Source: Rhodococcus sp. P1Y
Lineage (GTDB): Bacteria; Actinomycetota; Actinomycetes; Mycobacteriales; Mycobacteriaceae
Direction: 5' to 3'
DNA length: 64,000 nucleotides
NCBI RefSeq assembly: GCF_003641205.1
Contig: NZ_CP032762.1
Span: 2,356,001 to 2,420,000 of the forward strand
Under the pieces are notes generated by a model. It was not told the origin of the DNA. It saw only the letters and a program-made list of their open reading frames with translations, and ran no database searches. The position numbers were made by a program, and so were the translations under genes. This document shows positions 27,958 through 36,636 of this stretch, in pieces; position 1 is the stretch's first letter; the number at the start of each line of letters is the position of its first letter.

Positions 27958-28710
27958 CTACAGAGTGACTGCGGCGTCGGTCCGCAACAGCGAACCGGCG
28001 TCGGGTAGATCGATGGACAAACCGAGAGCACGCAACAGGCTGTACGCGCCTGCAGTGGCCGCAGATAGCACGGGCATTCCGAACTCGTCCTCAGCCGCCT
28101 GCACAAGAGGCAACGACGGCATCTGTACGCACGCCGAGATGACGAGCGCGTCGGCGCCTGTGAGGTCCAGCGAGCGCGCCGCAGCCATCACACGGTCCCC
28201 TGGGATGCACCCCACTTCGGCGTTGTCGGACACCTCCAGCGCGCGCCAATCGAGCACGTGAAAGCCCTCGGCCTCGATGTACTCGACAACCTTCTCGGCG
28301 AGCGGCCGCATGTACGGGGTGACGAGCACGACGTTGGACGCGCCGAGCGCACGCAGGCCCTCGACGAGCGCGCCGGCACTCGAACGGACGGCGGCATCGG
28401 ATCCGCCGGTCGCAAGCTGCTCGGCGACCAGGCCCTCGACGCGCTGATGCTCTCCGGGACCCGCCGCCATCAACGCAACCAGACACGCGTACAGAATCGC
28501 GTCGACGCCTGCGTCACCGATCTCCAGGATGCACCGTTCTCGCTGGGCGTTCATGGCGCGCAATTCCTCGGGCGACACCGCCTTCATCCGCATTCGAGAC
28601 GAGTGGAATGAGAACTCGGCGTCCGAGTGCCTGCCCAGAAGCGCAGGCATCTCAGTTTCGACGGTCACGTTCGAACTGGGTACGACCAGTCCGATTCGAT
28701 ATTTGCTCAT
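27958..28710 (-). CDS. Maleate isomerase-like Asp/Glu racemase superfamily protein
   Basis: 250 aa. YRIGLVVPSSNVTVETEMPAL and FSFHSSRMRMKAVSPEELRAM match the maleate cis-trans isomerase pattern, with first catalytic Cys in LYACLVALM (about residue 80) and second in VISACVQMPSL (about 195). Such enzymes turn maleate into fumarate at the end of nicotinate, gentisate-type and maleamate pathways. Arylmalonate decarboxylase is a related alternative. It is first gene of the left operon; its promoter mirrors that of the hyuA-like operon. GAAGGGA precedes the start. Confidence 0.85.
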   Translation of the reverse strand: MSKYRIGLVVPSSNVTVETEMPALLGRHSDAEFSFHSSRMRMKAVSPEELRAMNAQRERCILEIGDAGVDAILYACLVALMAAGPGEHQRVEGLVAEQLATGGSDAAVRSSAGALVEGLRALGASNVVLVTPYMRPLAEKVVEYIEAEGFHVLDWRALEVSDNAEVGCIPGDRVMAAARSLDLTGADALVISACVQMPSLPLVQAAEDEFGMPVLSAATAGAYSLLRALGLSIDLPDAGSLLRTDAAVTL

Positions 28711-28738
28711 TAGGTCCCTTCGGGTATTTGACGTTGAT

Positions 28739-28771
28739 GACGAGTATTCGACGTTTGCGACGATTCGTCAA
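28739..28771 (-). promoter_or_regulatory. Promoter with operator, left catabolic operon
   Basis: On the minus strand TTGACG (28771-28766), 17 bases, AATACT (28748-28743) form a sigma-A-type promoter about 30 bp before the maleate-isomerase-like start. The 14-bp operator-like GTCGAATACTCGTC (28752-28739) covers the -10. A 21-bp near-direct repeat containing TATT(T/C)GACGTT (28723-28763) overlaps it. Confidence 0.7.
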
Positions 28772-28850
28772 GCGCCCCCCGACCAGCCGATCGACGCCAA
28801 TGCGCCCGGCAGTCGGCACAGAATGTGGTGACGGCACTCACAGTTTGTGC

Positions 28851-28883
28851 TTGACATGTCTTCGTTCACGTCGAATACTCGAC
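28851..28883 (+). promoter_or_regulatory. Promoter with operator, right catabolic operon
   Basis: TTGACA (28851-28856), 17 bases, AATACT (28874-28879). The perfect palindrome GTCGA-ATAC-TCGAC (28870-28883) covers the -10. The layout is the mirror image of the promoter at 28739-28771. The TetR gene closing this operon (36637) is the likely ligand-responsive repressor. Confidence 0.75.
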
Positions 28884-28966
28884 ACAGACGTCAGCGGTTC
28901 CGGAGGGTGTCTCACCCCGCGGCCGCTAGGAAGTTTTTCGACTCGGACTAGAAGGAGCACACCGGC

Positions 28967-31069
28967 ATGGCCTACGTGATCGGAGTGGACGTCGGCGGAA
29001 CGTTCACAGACGCAGTACTCGACGACAGTTCCGGCACGGTCGTTGCCGCAAAATCCCCCTCGACGCCTCCTGACTACTCGCAGGGGGTCATCGACGTGCT
29101 CGAGGCTCTCGCCGAGCAGCTGGGTTCCCCCGTGCAGGAGATGCTTGCGAACACGCACCACATCGCGCACGGCACCACGTCGTCGCTCAACGCACTGGTG
29201 ATGGGCAACGTCCCACCGGTCGGCTTCCTCACCACGAAGGGCCATCGGGATTCGATCTACATCATGAATGTCGAGGGTCGTTACCTCGGCGGATCTCCCG
29301 AGCAACTACAGAACGTCCTCGGACAAAGCAAATCCCACGGTCTCGTCCCCAAGCGCCATGCACTCGAAGTCACCGAACGGCTCGACCGCGACGGCAGCGT
29401 CGTCGTTGCGCTCGACGAGGACTCGGCCCGCGTCGCGATCCGCAGCCTGGTCGACGACGGTGTGTCCGGCATCGCCGTCTCGCTGCTCTGGTCGTTCCGT
29501 AATCCCGTGCACGAACAGCGGATTCGCGAACTGGTCCACGAGATCGACCCGGACATGTTCGTATCGCTGTCCTCCGAGGTCAGCCCGCGTATCCGTGAGT
29601 TCGCCCGCAACGCGACGACGATCATGAGTACGCAGATCGGACCCGGCCTGCGGGACTACCTGGGGTCGCTCGAATCGAAGCTTCGCGCGCTCGACCTGAA
29701 GGGTCCGTTGCTGGTGATGCAGAGCAACGGCGGCGCAGTCGCGGCAGCGGAGGCTCCCAAGAACGCGATCAGCACGGTCGGATCGGTTCTCACCGGCGGC
29801 GTCGTCGGCGCCGTGTCGCTCGGCAAGCAGCTCGGTCACAAGAACATCATCGCCACCGACGTCGGCGGAACTACCTTCCTCGTCGGCCTTGTCGTCGACG
29901 GAGAGCCTGTACGGGCGTCCAGCACCATCATCAACCACCACCCGATCAACGTGCCGACCCTGCAGGTGCACGCCATCGGATCCGGCGGCGGAGCAATCGC
30001 GTGGGTCGACGCCGGCGGCAACCTGCAGATCGGACCGCACAGCGCCCAGGCCGTGCCAGGACCTGCCTGCTACGGTCAGGGCGGCACCGAGCCCACCAAC
30101 GCCGACGCCAATCTCGTTCTCGGCATCCTGCCCGAACGGGGACTGCTCGGTGGACGCAAACCACTCGACAAAGAGCTGGCCCGCGAGGCTATTCGACGCC
30201 GAATCGCCGAGCCGCTCGGCCTCTCGATCGAGGACGCGGCAGCCGCGATCTATGCCGTCCAGAACGCGCAGACCGGAGACCTGCTGCGTAAGACGGTCGT
30301 CGAGGCAGGCCACGATCCGCGCAACTTCGTGCTCTACGCCTTCGGCGGGGCAGGACCGTCGCACTGTGCCGCCTACGCAGCCGAGGTCGGTGTCAAGGAA
30401 GTCATCGTCCCGCTCGGTCAGGTTGCGTCGGCATTCTCGGCCTACGGTCTCGCGTCGTCGAACATCGTGCTCGCCGCCGAACTGTCCGATCCGGTCGCCA
30501 TGCCACTCGACCCCGCCCGCGCGGAGGCCAACTTCGACGGCCTGGAGAAGCGCGTCCGTGAGGCCCTCGGCCGACAGGGACTGTCGTTCACCAGTGTCGA
30601 GGTCGAGCGTGAGATCGACATGCGGTACACGATGCAGTTGGCCGAGGTTGCCACTGCCATTCCCGAGGGCACGCTGGACTCGGCAAGCGTCGCGCTTGCC
30701 TCCGACCTGTTCGAGCAGCGGTACGCCGACCTGTACGGCAAGGACAGCGGATTCCGCGAGGCCGGTATTCAGGCCATCACCTACCGCGTCCGCGCAACGG
30801 GCGTGCTGCCGTTCTCGCCGACACTTCCCGAACTGAAATCGGCCGACTCCGCAGATGCCTCGGTGGCTCGTATCGGGACCCGAAAGGTGAATCTGGACGG
30901 ACGAATCGGCTACGTGGACACCGACATCTACGACTACAGCAAGCTCGCCGCCGGGCACGTCCTCGCCGGACCGGCGATCGTCGAAGTCCCCACCACGACG
31001 GTCGTCGTCCCCCACGGCACCACCGGCACCGTCGACCGCCTCGGCAACCTCAACATCGTCGCCCAGTAG
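28967..31069 (+). CDS. Hydantoinase/oxoprolinase/acetone-carboxylase-type subunit A (HyuA)
   Basis: 700 aa. The N-terminal ASKHA-type ATP site is clear: VIGVDVGGTFTDAVLDD at residues 4-20, a second phosphate motif in NIIATDVGGTTFLVGL, and FGGAGPSHCAAYAAEVG near residue 465. The family couples ATP hydrolysis to opening a lactam or imide ring (5-oxoprolinase, N-methylhydantoinase) or to carboxylating a ketone (acetone and acetophenone carboxylases). The HyuB partner's zinc domain favours the carboxylase branch. AAGGAG precedes ATG 28967. First gene of the right operon. Confidence 0.92.
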   Translation: MAYVIGVDVGGTFTDAVLDDSSGTVVAAKSPSTPPDYSQGVIDVLEALAEQLGSPVQEMLANTHHIAHGTTSSLNALVMGNVPPVGFLTTKGHRDSIYIMNVEGRYLGGSPEQLQNVLGQSKSHGLVPKRHALEVTERLDRDGSVVVALDEDSARVAIRSLVDDGVSGIAVSLLWSFRNPVHEQRIRELVHEIDPDMFVSLSSEVSPRIREFARNATTIMSTQIGPGLRDYLGSLESKLRALDLKGPLLVMQSNGGAVAAAEAPKNAISTVGSVLTGGVVGAVSLGKQLGHKNIIATDVGGTTFLVGLVVDGEPVRASSTIINHHPINVPTLQVHAIGSGGGAIAWVDAGGNLQIGPHSAQAVPGPACYGQGGTEPTNADANLVLGILPERGLLGGRKPLDKELAREAIRRRIAEPLGLSIEDAAAAIYAVQNAQTGDLLRKTVVEAGHDPRNFVLYAFGGAGPSHCAAYAAEVGVKEVIVPLGQVASAFSAYGLASSNIVLAAELSDPVAMPLDPARAEANFDGLEKRVREALGRQGLSFTSVEVEREIDMRYTMQLAEVATAIPEGTLDSASVALASDLFEQRYADLYGKDSGFREAGIQAITYRVRATGVLPFSPTLPELKSADSADASVARIGTRKVNLDGRIGYVDTDIYDYSKLAAGHVLAGPAIVEVPTTTVVVPHGTTGTVDRLGNLNIVAQ

Positions 31070-31093
31070 TTCTTTGCGCCTAGGAGCATCAGC

Positions 31094-33415
31094 ATGACTT
31101 CAGCCATACCCGGGTCCGAGATCTTCTCCTCTCGACCCGTAGACCCCGACGCACTCGCCCGTTCCCTCCCACCGACCCTGCCGGTCCACACCGTCACCCA
31201 ACAGCAGATCGACGATCTCGATCCACTCACCTACGAGGTCATTCGTCACCGGCTCTGGTCGGTCACCGACGAGATGGGCGAAGCGCTCAAACGAATGTCC
31301 GGCTCGCCCATCGTCACCGACGCCAACGACTTCGACTTCGCGATCAGTGACGAACTGGGACAGGAAGTTCAGGTCGGTCTGTACAACACCATGCTCGTCG
31401 GTGCGGTGGACCTCGCGATCTACTGGACCCTGCAACACCGGGCCACGAACCCTGGAATCACCGAAGGCGACATGTTCCTCTGCAATGACCCCTGGGTCGG
31501 CGGCGGACTGCACCAGAGCGACGTGATCGTCTACCAGCCGATCTTCCATGAGGGCAAGCTGTTCGCCTGGACCAGCGCGATCTGCCACGAGCCGGACCTC
31601 GGCGGCTCCGGACTCGGATCGTTCGACCCTTCGGCGAAAGACGTGTTCTCCGAGTCGCTTCCGACGCCTCCAGTCAAGGTCGTTCGCGACTACGAGCTGC
31701 AGCGTGACGTCTCCGATCTCTGGGTGCGGCGCTCACGGGTTCCCATGCTGGTCGGTCTCGACCTCCGGGCGAAGATCGGAGCGAACACCGTAGGCCGCAA
31801 CCGGATGCTCGCCGTCATCGAGCAGTACGGCGCGGACACCGTCAAGGCCGTGATGAAGCGCATGATGACCGACGCCGAAGGACGCCTGCGCAGCAAGCTG
31901 AGCTCATTGCCCGATGGGACCTGGAAGGCCACCGGTTACCAGGACCAGTCACACGCGGGCGATCGCGGCGTCCACAAGATCACCGTCGCGATGAGCAAGA
32001 CCGCCGATCACCTCACCTTCGACTTCACCGGCACCGACAAGCAGACCGGCGTCATCAACTGCACGTACGCCGGCATGCGCGGTGGCGTCATGCTCGCCCT
32101 CCTACCGATCCTCGCCGGAGACATTCCCTGGTCCGCAGGTGGCTTGATGCGATGCTTCGACCTGGTTTCCGAAGAAGGAACGATCAACAACGCCAGCTTC
32201 CCTGCGGCGGTGAGTCGTGGTCCGATCGGACCAGCCTGGCTCACGGGAACACTCATCGCGGAGTGCCTGTCGCAGATGCTCGATCGGTCCGTCGACCTCG
32301 GTAAGAGCGTGCAGGCCGCGTGCTGTGGAACCTGGGACACTGCGGTCATCGCCGGACTCGACGAACGCGGTGAGCAGCCCGTTCCATTCCTCAACATCAT
32401 GATGGAACCGATGGCAGGAGGGTATGGCGCTCGGCCTACCGCCGACGGCATGGATACCGGCGGGCTGTTCTGCATCCCGATGGGGCGCATCCCCGACACC
32501 GAGATGACGGAGTTCCTGTACCCACTCCTCACGCTGTGGCGACGCGAGGAGCCCGACTCCGGCGGACCAGGCCGCCAACGAGGCGGCGTCAGCGCATCAC
32601 TCGCCGTCACGCCGTACGGAACCTCCCTACCGATGGGCCTCGTCCTCGCCTCGGCAGGCAAGGCCGTCGCACAGAACAACGGTCTCGCGGGCGGGTACCC
32701 GGGCAACACGGGACTCGAGATCCTCGCTCGCAGCACCGATGTCATCGAACAATTCGCAGCGGGCAAGATTCCAGGAGCACTCGACGAGCTGGGCGGCGGA
32801 AAGGAATTCGGCGCCTGCTACGCCGAGAGCTACGTCGCGCCAGGCGAAGTTCTGTACATGCACTGGCAGGGCGGCGGCGGATACGGCGATCCGCTGCACC
32901 GTGACCCCGATGCCGTCGTCGTCGACCTTCGGGAAGGAAAGGTCACCCCTGCGGGAGCCGAAGCGGTCTACGGCGTCGTCATCGGCGACGGTGTGGTCGA
33001 CAACGCAGCCACTGCACGTAGGCGTCGGGAGCTGTTCGAGGACAGGCGAACCCGGTCGACCGCGCACTCCGATGCCCCCATCATGGATCTCTCGCTCGGA
33101 CGACGGCTCGACGACAACCTGTCCGAGGTCACCGTCGGCGACGTTCGCGTCATCGCGTGTGCGCAATGCGGCCGACTCCTCGGTGACGAAAAATCAAGCG
33201 GTGTGCTGGATCTGGCTCGCTACGAGGGACCGTCCTCGGCAGCGGGACCGCAGGTGACGTCCGATCCTGCCGAATACGTCGATACGCCCATCGTCTTCCG
33301 TCAGCTGTGCTGCCCGGGGTGCTGGACGGCCGTGTACTCGGGAATTGTGCCTGCCGATCACCCCGATCATTCGTTGGAGATCTCTCGATTGCTTCCAGCG
33401 GTGGCCGAGCGATGA
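31094..33415 (+). CDS. HyuB-type subunit fused to acetone-carboxylase-gamma-like zinc domain
   Basis: 773 aa. Residues about 35-560 are the hydantoinase-B domain (DPLTYEVIRHRLWSVTDEMG, GDMFLCNDPWVGGGLHQSDV, later GGGGYGDPLHRDP). After about residue 640 the protein continues with a part absent from ordinary HyuB (usually 520-600 aa). It ends in VIACAQCGRLLG (C689, C692) and FRQLCCPGCWTA (C739, C740, C743), a zinc-ribbon pattern like the small gamma subunit of acetone or acetophenone carboxylase. SD AGGAGCATCAGC precedes ATG. It ends overlapping the ligase start (ATGA). Confidence 0.9.
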   Translation: MTSAIPGSEIFSSRPVDPDALARSLPPTLPVHTVTQQQIDDLDPLTYEVIRHRLWSVTDEMGEALKRMSGSPIVTDANDFDFAISDELGQEVQVGLYNTMLVGAVDLAIYWTLQHRATNPGITEGDMFLCNDPWVGGGLHQSDVIVYQPIFHEGKLFAWTSAICHEPDLGGSGLGSFDPSAKDVFSESLPTPPVKVVRDYELQRDVSDLWVRRSRVPMLVGLDLRAKIGANTVGRNRMLAVIEQYGADTVKAVMKRMMTDAEGRLRSKLSSLPDGTWKATGYQDQSHAGDRGVHKITVAMSKTADHLTFDFTGTDKQTGVINCTYAGMRGGVMLALLPILAGDIPWSAGGLMRCFDLVSEEGTINNASFPAAVSRGPIGPAWLTGTLIAECLSQMLDRSVDLGKSVQAACCGTWDTAVIAGLDERGEQPVPFLNIMMEPMAGGYGARPTADGMDTGGLFCIPMGRIPDTEMTEFLYPLLTLWRREEPDSGGPGRQRGGVSASLAVTPYGTSLPMGLVLASAGKAVAQNNGLAGGYPGNTGLEILARSTDVIEQFAAGKIPGALDELGGGKEFGACYAESYVAPGEVLYMHWQGGGGYGDPLHRDPDAVVVDLREGKVTPAGAEAVYGVVIGDGVVDNAATARRRRELFEDRRTRSTAHSDAPIMDLSLGRRLDDNLSEVTVGDVRVIACAQCGRLLGDEKSSGVLDLARYEGPSSAAGPQVTSDPAEYVDTPIVFRQLCCPGCWTAVYSGIVPADHPDHSLEISRLLPAVAER

Positions 33416-35085
33416 CGGTGACCACCGAAGCGACCTGTTCGGATTGGGGTGGGCGTCTTGTGCCGTACCCGAGAGACAGGGCCGAGCACTATCGACTGAG
33501 CGGGGCGTGGAGTTCGAAGCCCACGGGCTCGAGACTTCACGACGTTGCACTCCGTTATCCCGACCGACCCGCGATCATCAGTGCGGAGGGCTCGATGACG
33601 TTCGCCGAACTCGACCGTCGCACAGACGCCATTGCAGCCGGACTGATCGAGCTGGGCTTCGCGCGGCTGGAACCCGTCCTGTTCCAGCTGACGAACCGAC
33701 TTGAGACCGTCCTCGCCTGGTACGGCTGCGTCAAAGCCGGCCTGGTCCCGGTGGCGACGTTAGCCGCCCATCGTCTGCACGAGATCGGACACGTCAGTTC
33801 GGCGGTCGGTGCTGCCCTGCACATCGTCGAGGCAGGTCTGCCGTCGTTCGATCTTGTCGAGTTCGCGCGGGGCCATGCCGCGACCAGCGAGACCGTTCGA
33901 CAGGTCATCACCGTCGGCGGGGAAGGCGAGCTCCGACTCGAGGACATCGGCCTCGGTATCGACCCAGCCGAGGCCAGGGCTGCGGTCGAGGCCATCGAGG
34001 CCGAGACCGACCCCGAGGACGTGGTGGCCTTCCAATTGTCCGGTGGAACAACGGGAGTGCCGAAGGTCATTCCGCGTATTCATGCCGAGTACTGGAACAA
34101 CGCGCTCATGTATGCCCAGCGGCTCGAATGGAACTCGGACAGCCGGGTCGCTCATTTGATCCCGATCGTACACAACGCGGGCATAGCGTGTGGCCTGCAC
34201 GCCGCTCATTCGGTCGGCGCGTGCCTGGTTCTCGCGACCGCCGACGCCCGTTCCGCGTTCGAGCTCATGGACCGAGCGGAGGCCACCGACGTCCTGATCG
34301 GCCACGGCCACTACCAGGCCGTCATGGGTCCGGAGTTCGACCGTGTCCGTGGGCGATTGCGACACGTCATCCTGTCCGGCGCGAAGGTCTCGCCCGAGCT
34401 CATGGATCGCGTCGACGACGGCGAGAATCATTGGGCAGGGCAGTTGTTCGGCATGTCCGAGGGACTACTCACCGTCACGCCGGTGCCGTCACCACGGGAT
34501 GCCAGGATCGCGACCGTCGGCACTCCGGTCTCCACCGACGACGAGGTTCGTATCCTCGACCCCGGCACCGAGATCGAACTGCCGGACGGTCAGGTCGGCG
34601 AACTGTGTTGCCGCGGACCATACACGATCACCGGGTATTTCGCTGCGGCCGAACACAATCGGATCGCCTTCACCTCGGACGGCTTCTACCGTACCGGAGA
34701 TCTGGCGTCGATCACGGTGGTGGAATCCGAGCGATTCATCACCATCGAGGGACGAATCAAAGACTTGATCAACCGCGGCGGCGAGAAGATCAACGCCGAG
34801 GAGCTCGAGCTCCTACTCCTCGGCCATCCGGCGATCGTGAGCGCGGCCGTCGTCGCGATGCCCGATCCCCGACTCGGCGAGAAGACATGTGCATATCTCG
34901 TCACCGACGGGACGCCACTGACGATGGCCGAAATCCAGGATCATCTCACCGAGTTGGGGGTGGCCAAGTACAAGTGGCCCGAGCGCCTCGAATGGATGGC
35001 GGATCTGCCGAGAACCAACGTCAACAAAATAGACAAGAAAAGTTTGCGGCTGGATATCACCGCGAAACTCGAGAGGCAAGAATGA
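33412..35085 (+). CDS. Aryl-acid AMP ligase / aryl-CoA ligase (EntE/DhbE/SdgA-like)
   Basis: 557 aa from ATG 33412, overlapping the HyuB stop. The adenylation motifs are complete: A3 SGGTTGVPKVIPR, A5 GMSEGLL, A7 YRTGDLA, A8 GRIKDLINRGGEKI, and the C-terminal catalytic Lys in NKIDKKSL. The P-loop context IPRIHAEY matches the IPRTHNDY-type of 2,3-dihydroxybenzoate and salicylate ligases, pointing to an aromatic acid with an ortho substituent or similar. It would activate the imported acid as AMP ester and CoA thioester for the following monooxygenase. Confidence 0.9.
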   Translation: MTVTTEATCSDWGGRLVPYPRDRAEHYRLSGAWSSKPTGSRLHDVALRYPDRPAIISAEGSMTFAELDRRTDAIAAGLIELGFARLEPVLFQLTNRLETVLAWYGCVKAGLVPVATLAAHRLHEIGHVSSAVGAALHIVEAGLPSFDLVEFARGHAATSETVRQVITVGGEGELRLEDIGLGIDPAEARAAVEAIEAETDPEDVVAFQLSGGTTGVPKVIPRIHAEYWNNALMYAQRLEWNSDSRVAHLIPIVHNAGIACGLHAAHSVGACLVLATADARSAFELMDRAEATDVLIGHGHYQAVMGPEFDRVRGRLRHVILSGAKVSPELMDRVDDGENHWAGQLFGMSEGLLTVTPVPSPRDARIATVGTPVSTDDEVRILDPGTEIELPDGQVGELCCRGPYTITGYFAAAEHNRIAFTSDGFYRTGDLASITVVESERFITIEGRIKDLINRGGEKINAEELELLLLGHPAIVSAAVVAMPDPRLGEKTCAYLVTDGTPLTMAEIQDHLTELGVAKYKWPERLEWMADLPRTNVNKIDKKSLRLDITAKLERQE

Positions 35086-36611
35086 AAGTTGATCGCGTCG
35101 CTGTCATCGGTGGAGGCCCGGGTGGTCTCTACGCCGCACGGCTGCTCAAACTGTCCAATCCAGCCGCAGATATCACTGTCTACGAGCAGAGTTCACCGGA
35201 CACCACGTTCGGATTCGGCGTCGGACTCGCCTCACGTACGCAGCGAAACCTACGCCTGGCCGACGCGGTATCGCTCGATGCAATTGTTGCTCAGGCTTAT
35301 TCGCACGAGATGTCGATGCAGGTCGGGGACGCAACCGCGCGTCTGGCGCACGGCGATCTCCTGGCCATTGCCCGTACGACCCTGCTGTCCATCCTCCAGG
35401 GGCAGGCACGGGATGCGGGGGTCAGGCTCGTATTCGGTGAACGCCGCGAGCCGGCCGAGCTCGATGCCGATCTCGTCATCGCATCCGACGGGATCAACAG
35501 TGCAACGCGCACGGCAAACCCCGAGTTCGGCGCGGACATCACTACCGGATCAGGTCTTTATCTCTGGTGCGGTACCGATTTCGCGCTGCCCAGTGCCATC
35601 TTCGTACCCGCGATCACCGAGCACGGGACGTTCGTGGCCCACGCGTATCCATACGCTGTAGATCGCAGCACATTTCTGATCGAAACGGACGTCGAAACGT
35701 GGCGCCGTGCAGGGTTCGACAATTCTACAGAGGCGACAGAGGCCGCCGACAGCGACGAAGTGTCACTGCGCTACCTAAAGACTGCGTTCGCCGACACGCT
35801 GCAGGGTCACGATCTCATCGGTAACCGCACCCGGTGGATGCAGTTTCGGACCGTCACGTGCCGGAGTTGGTCCGCGGGCAACGTCGTCCTGCTCGGCGAC
35901 GCCGCACACACCGCGCACTATTCGATCGGGTCCGGCACCAAACTGGCCATGGAGGACGCCATCGCGCTCGATGCGGCGCTGTCGTCGTCGGACACCGTCG
36001 AGGGCGCCCTGGTGGAGTACGAGCGCGTCAGGCGTCCCGCGGTCGATCACCTGCAGCAGATTGCGCTGCGCAGCGAGCAGTGGTGGGAGTCCTTCCCGCA
36101 CCGGATGGACCTCCCAGTGGAGCAGCTGATGCTCGCGTACATGACCCGGGCAGGGAAGGTCGGCCTCGACAGGTTCCTGGAGTCGGCCCCCGACGTCGCG
36201 TGGAAGGGCATCGCGAGTTACGGGAATGCCGACGTCGATTCCGGGCCTCCGGAAGACGTCTCGGCCTGGGTCCTCGGTCGCGAACTCGAGCATGCACGCG
36301 GATCGTTCGACACACGCCTGGCACCCGACGCCCTGCGCGACGACCCCACGACCAATGTCTTGACGGTCGACGTCGAATCGGCCTGGAACGAGAAAGCGAC
36401 GGCACTCGTCGACGAGGCGCGGGCGAGTGCCACGGTGTGGCTGACCGGTCCGGTGGAACGCGCACACGTCCTCGATCGGCTCGATGTGGCCGAGCGGATG
36501 ATGCAGAGTTCTGATGCACTCGTCGTCGTCGACGTCCCCAAGTCCTGCCTGCCCGACGCGGTCGCCGGACTCGTCAGCGGCCGCGCTCACCTCGTGTCGG
36601 TGGGAGGTTGA
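35082..36611 (+). CDS. FAD-dependent aryl-CoA monooxygenase-like protein
   Basis: 509 aa from ATG 35082 (4-bp overlap with the ligase). The dinucleotide motif VIGGGPGGLYAARLLK opens the protein, followed by YEQSSPDTTFGFGVGLA, a pattern of the salicylyl-CoA 5-hydroxylase/anthraniloyl-CoA monooxygenase group, and LLGDAAHTAHYSIGSGTKL near residue 285, where Ala-His-Tyr-Ser-Ile-Gly is that group's mark. Known members carry a C-terminal OYE reductase domain; here only about 130 variable residues follow. It probably hydroxylates or epoxidises the CoA-activated ring. Confidence 0.88.
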   Translation: MKVDRVAVIGGGPGGLYAARLLKLSNPAADITVYEQSSPDTTFGFGVGLASRTQRNLRLADAVSLDAIVAQAYSHEMSMQVGDATARLAHGDLLAIARTTLLSILQGQARDAGVRLVFGERREPAELDADLVIASDGINSATRTANPEFGADITTGSGLYLWCGTDFALPSAIFVPAITEHGTFVAHAYPYAVDRSTFLIETDVETWRRAGFDNSTEATEAADSDEVSLRYLKTAFADTLQGHDLIGNRTRWMQFRTVTCRSWSAGNVVLLGDAAHTAHYSIGSGTKLAMEDAIALDAALSSSDTVEGALVEYERVRRPAVDHLQQIALRSEQWWESFPHRMDLPVEQLMLAYMTRAGKVGLDRFLESAPDVAWKGIASYGNADVDSGPPEDVSAWVLGRELEHARGSFDTRLAPDALRDDPTTNVLTVDVESAWNEKATALVDEARASATVWLTGPVERAHVLDRLDVAERMMQSSDALVVVDVPKSCLPDAVAGLVSGRAHLVSVGG

Positions 36612-36636
36612 CGGACGTGACGGTTATTCTTCGTTC

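Noticed and set aside
29306..31015. 569-codon open frame on the minus strand
   Set aside because: Antisense shadow of the HyuA-type gene, which has clear ATPase motifs.
34128..35081. N-terminal extension of the flavin monooxygenase frame
   Set aside because: It is a shadow of the ligase gene; the Rossmann motif begins right after ATG 35082.
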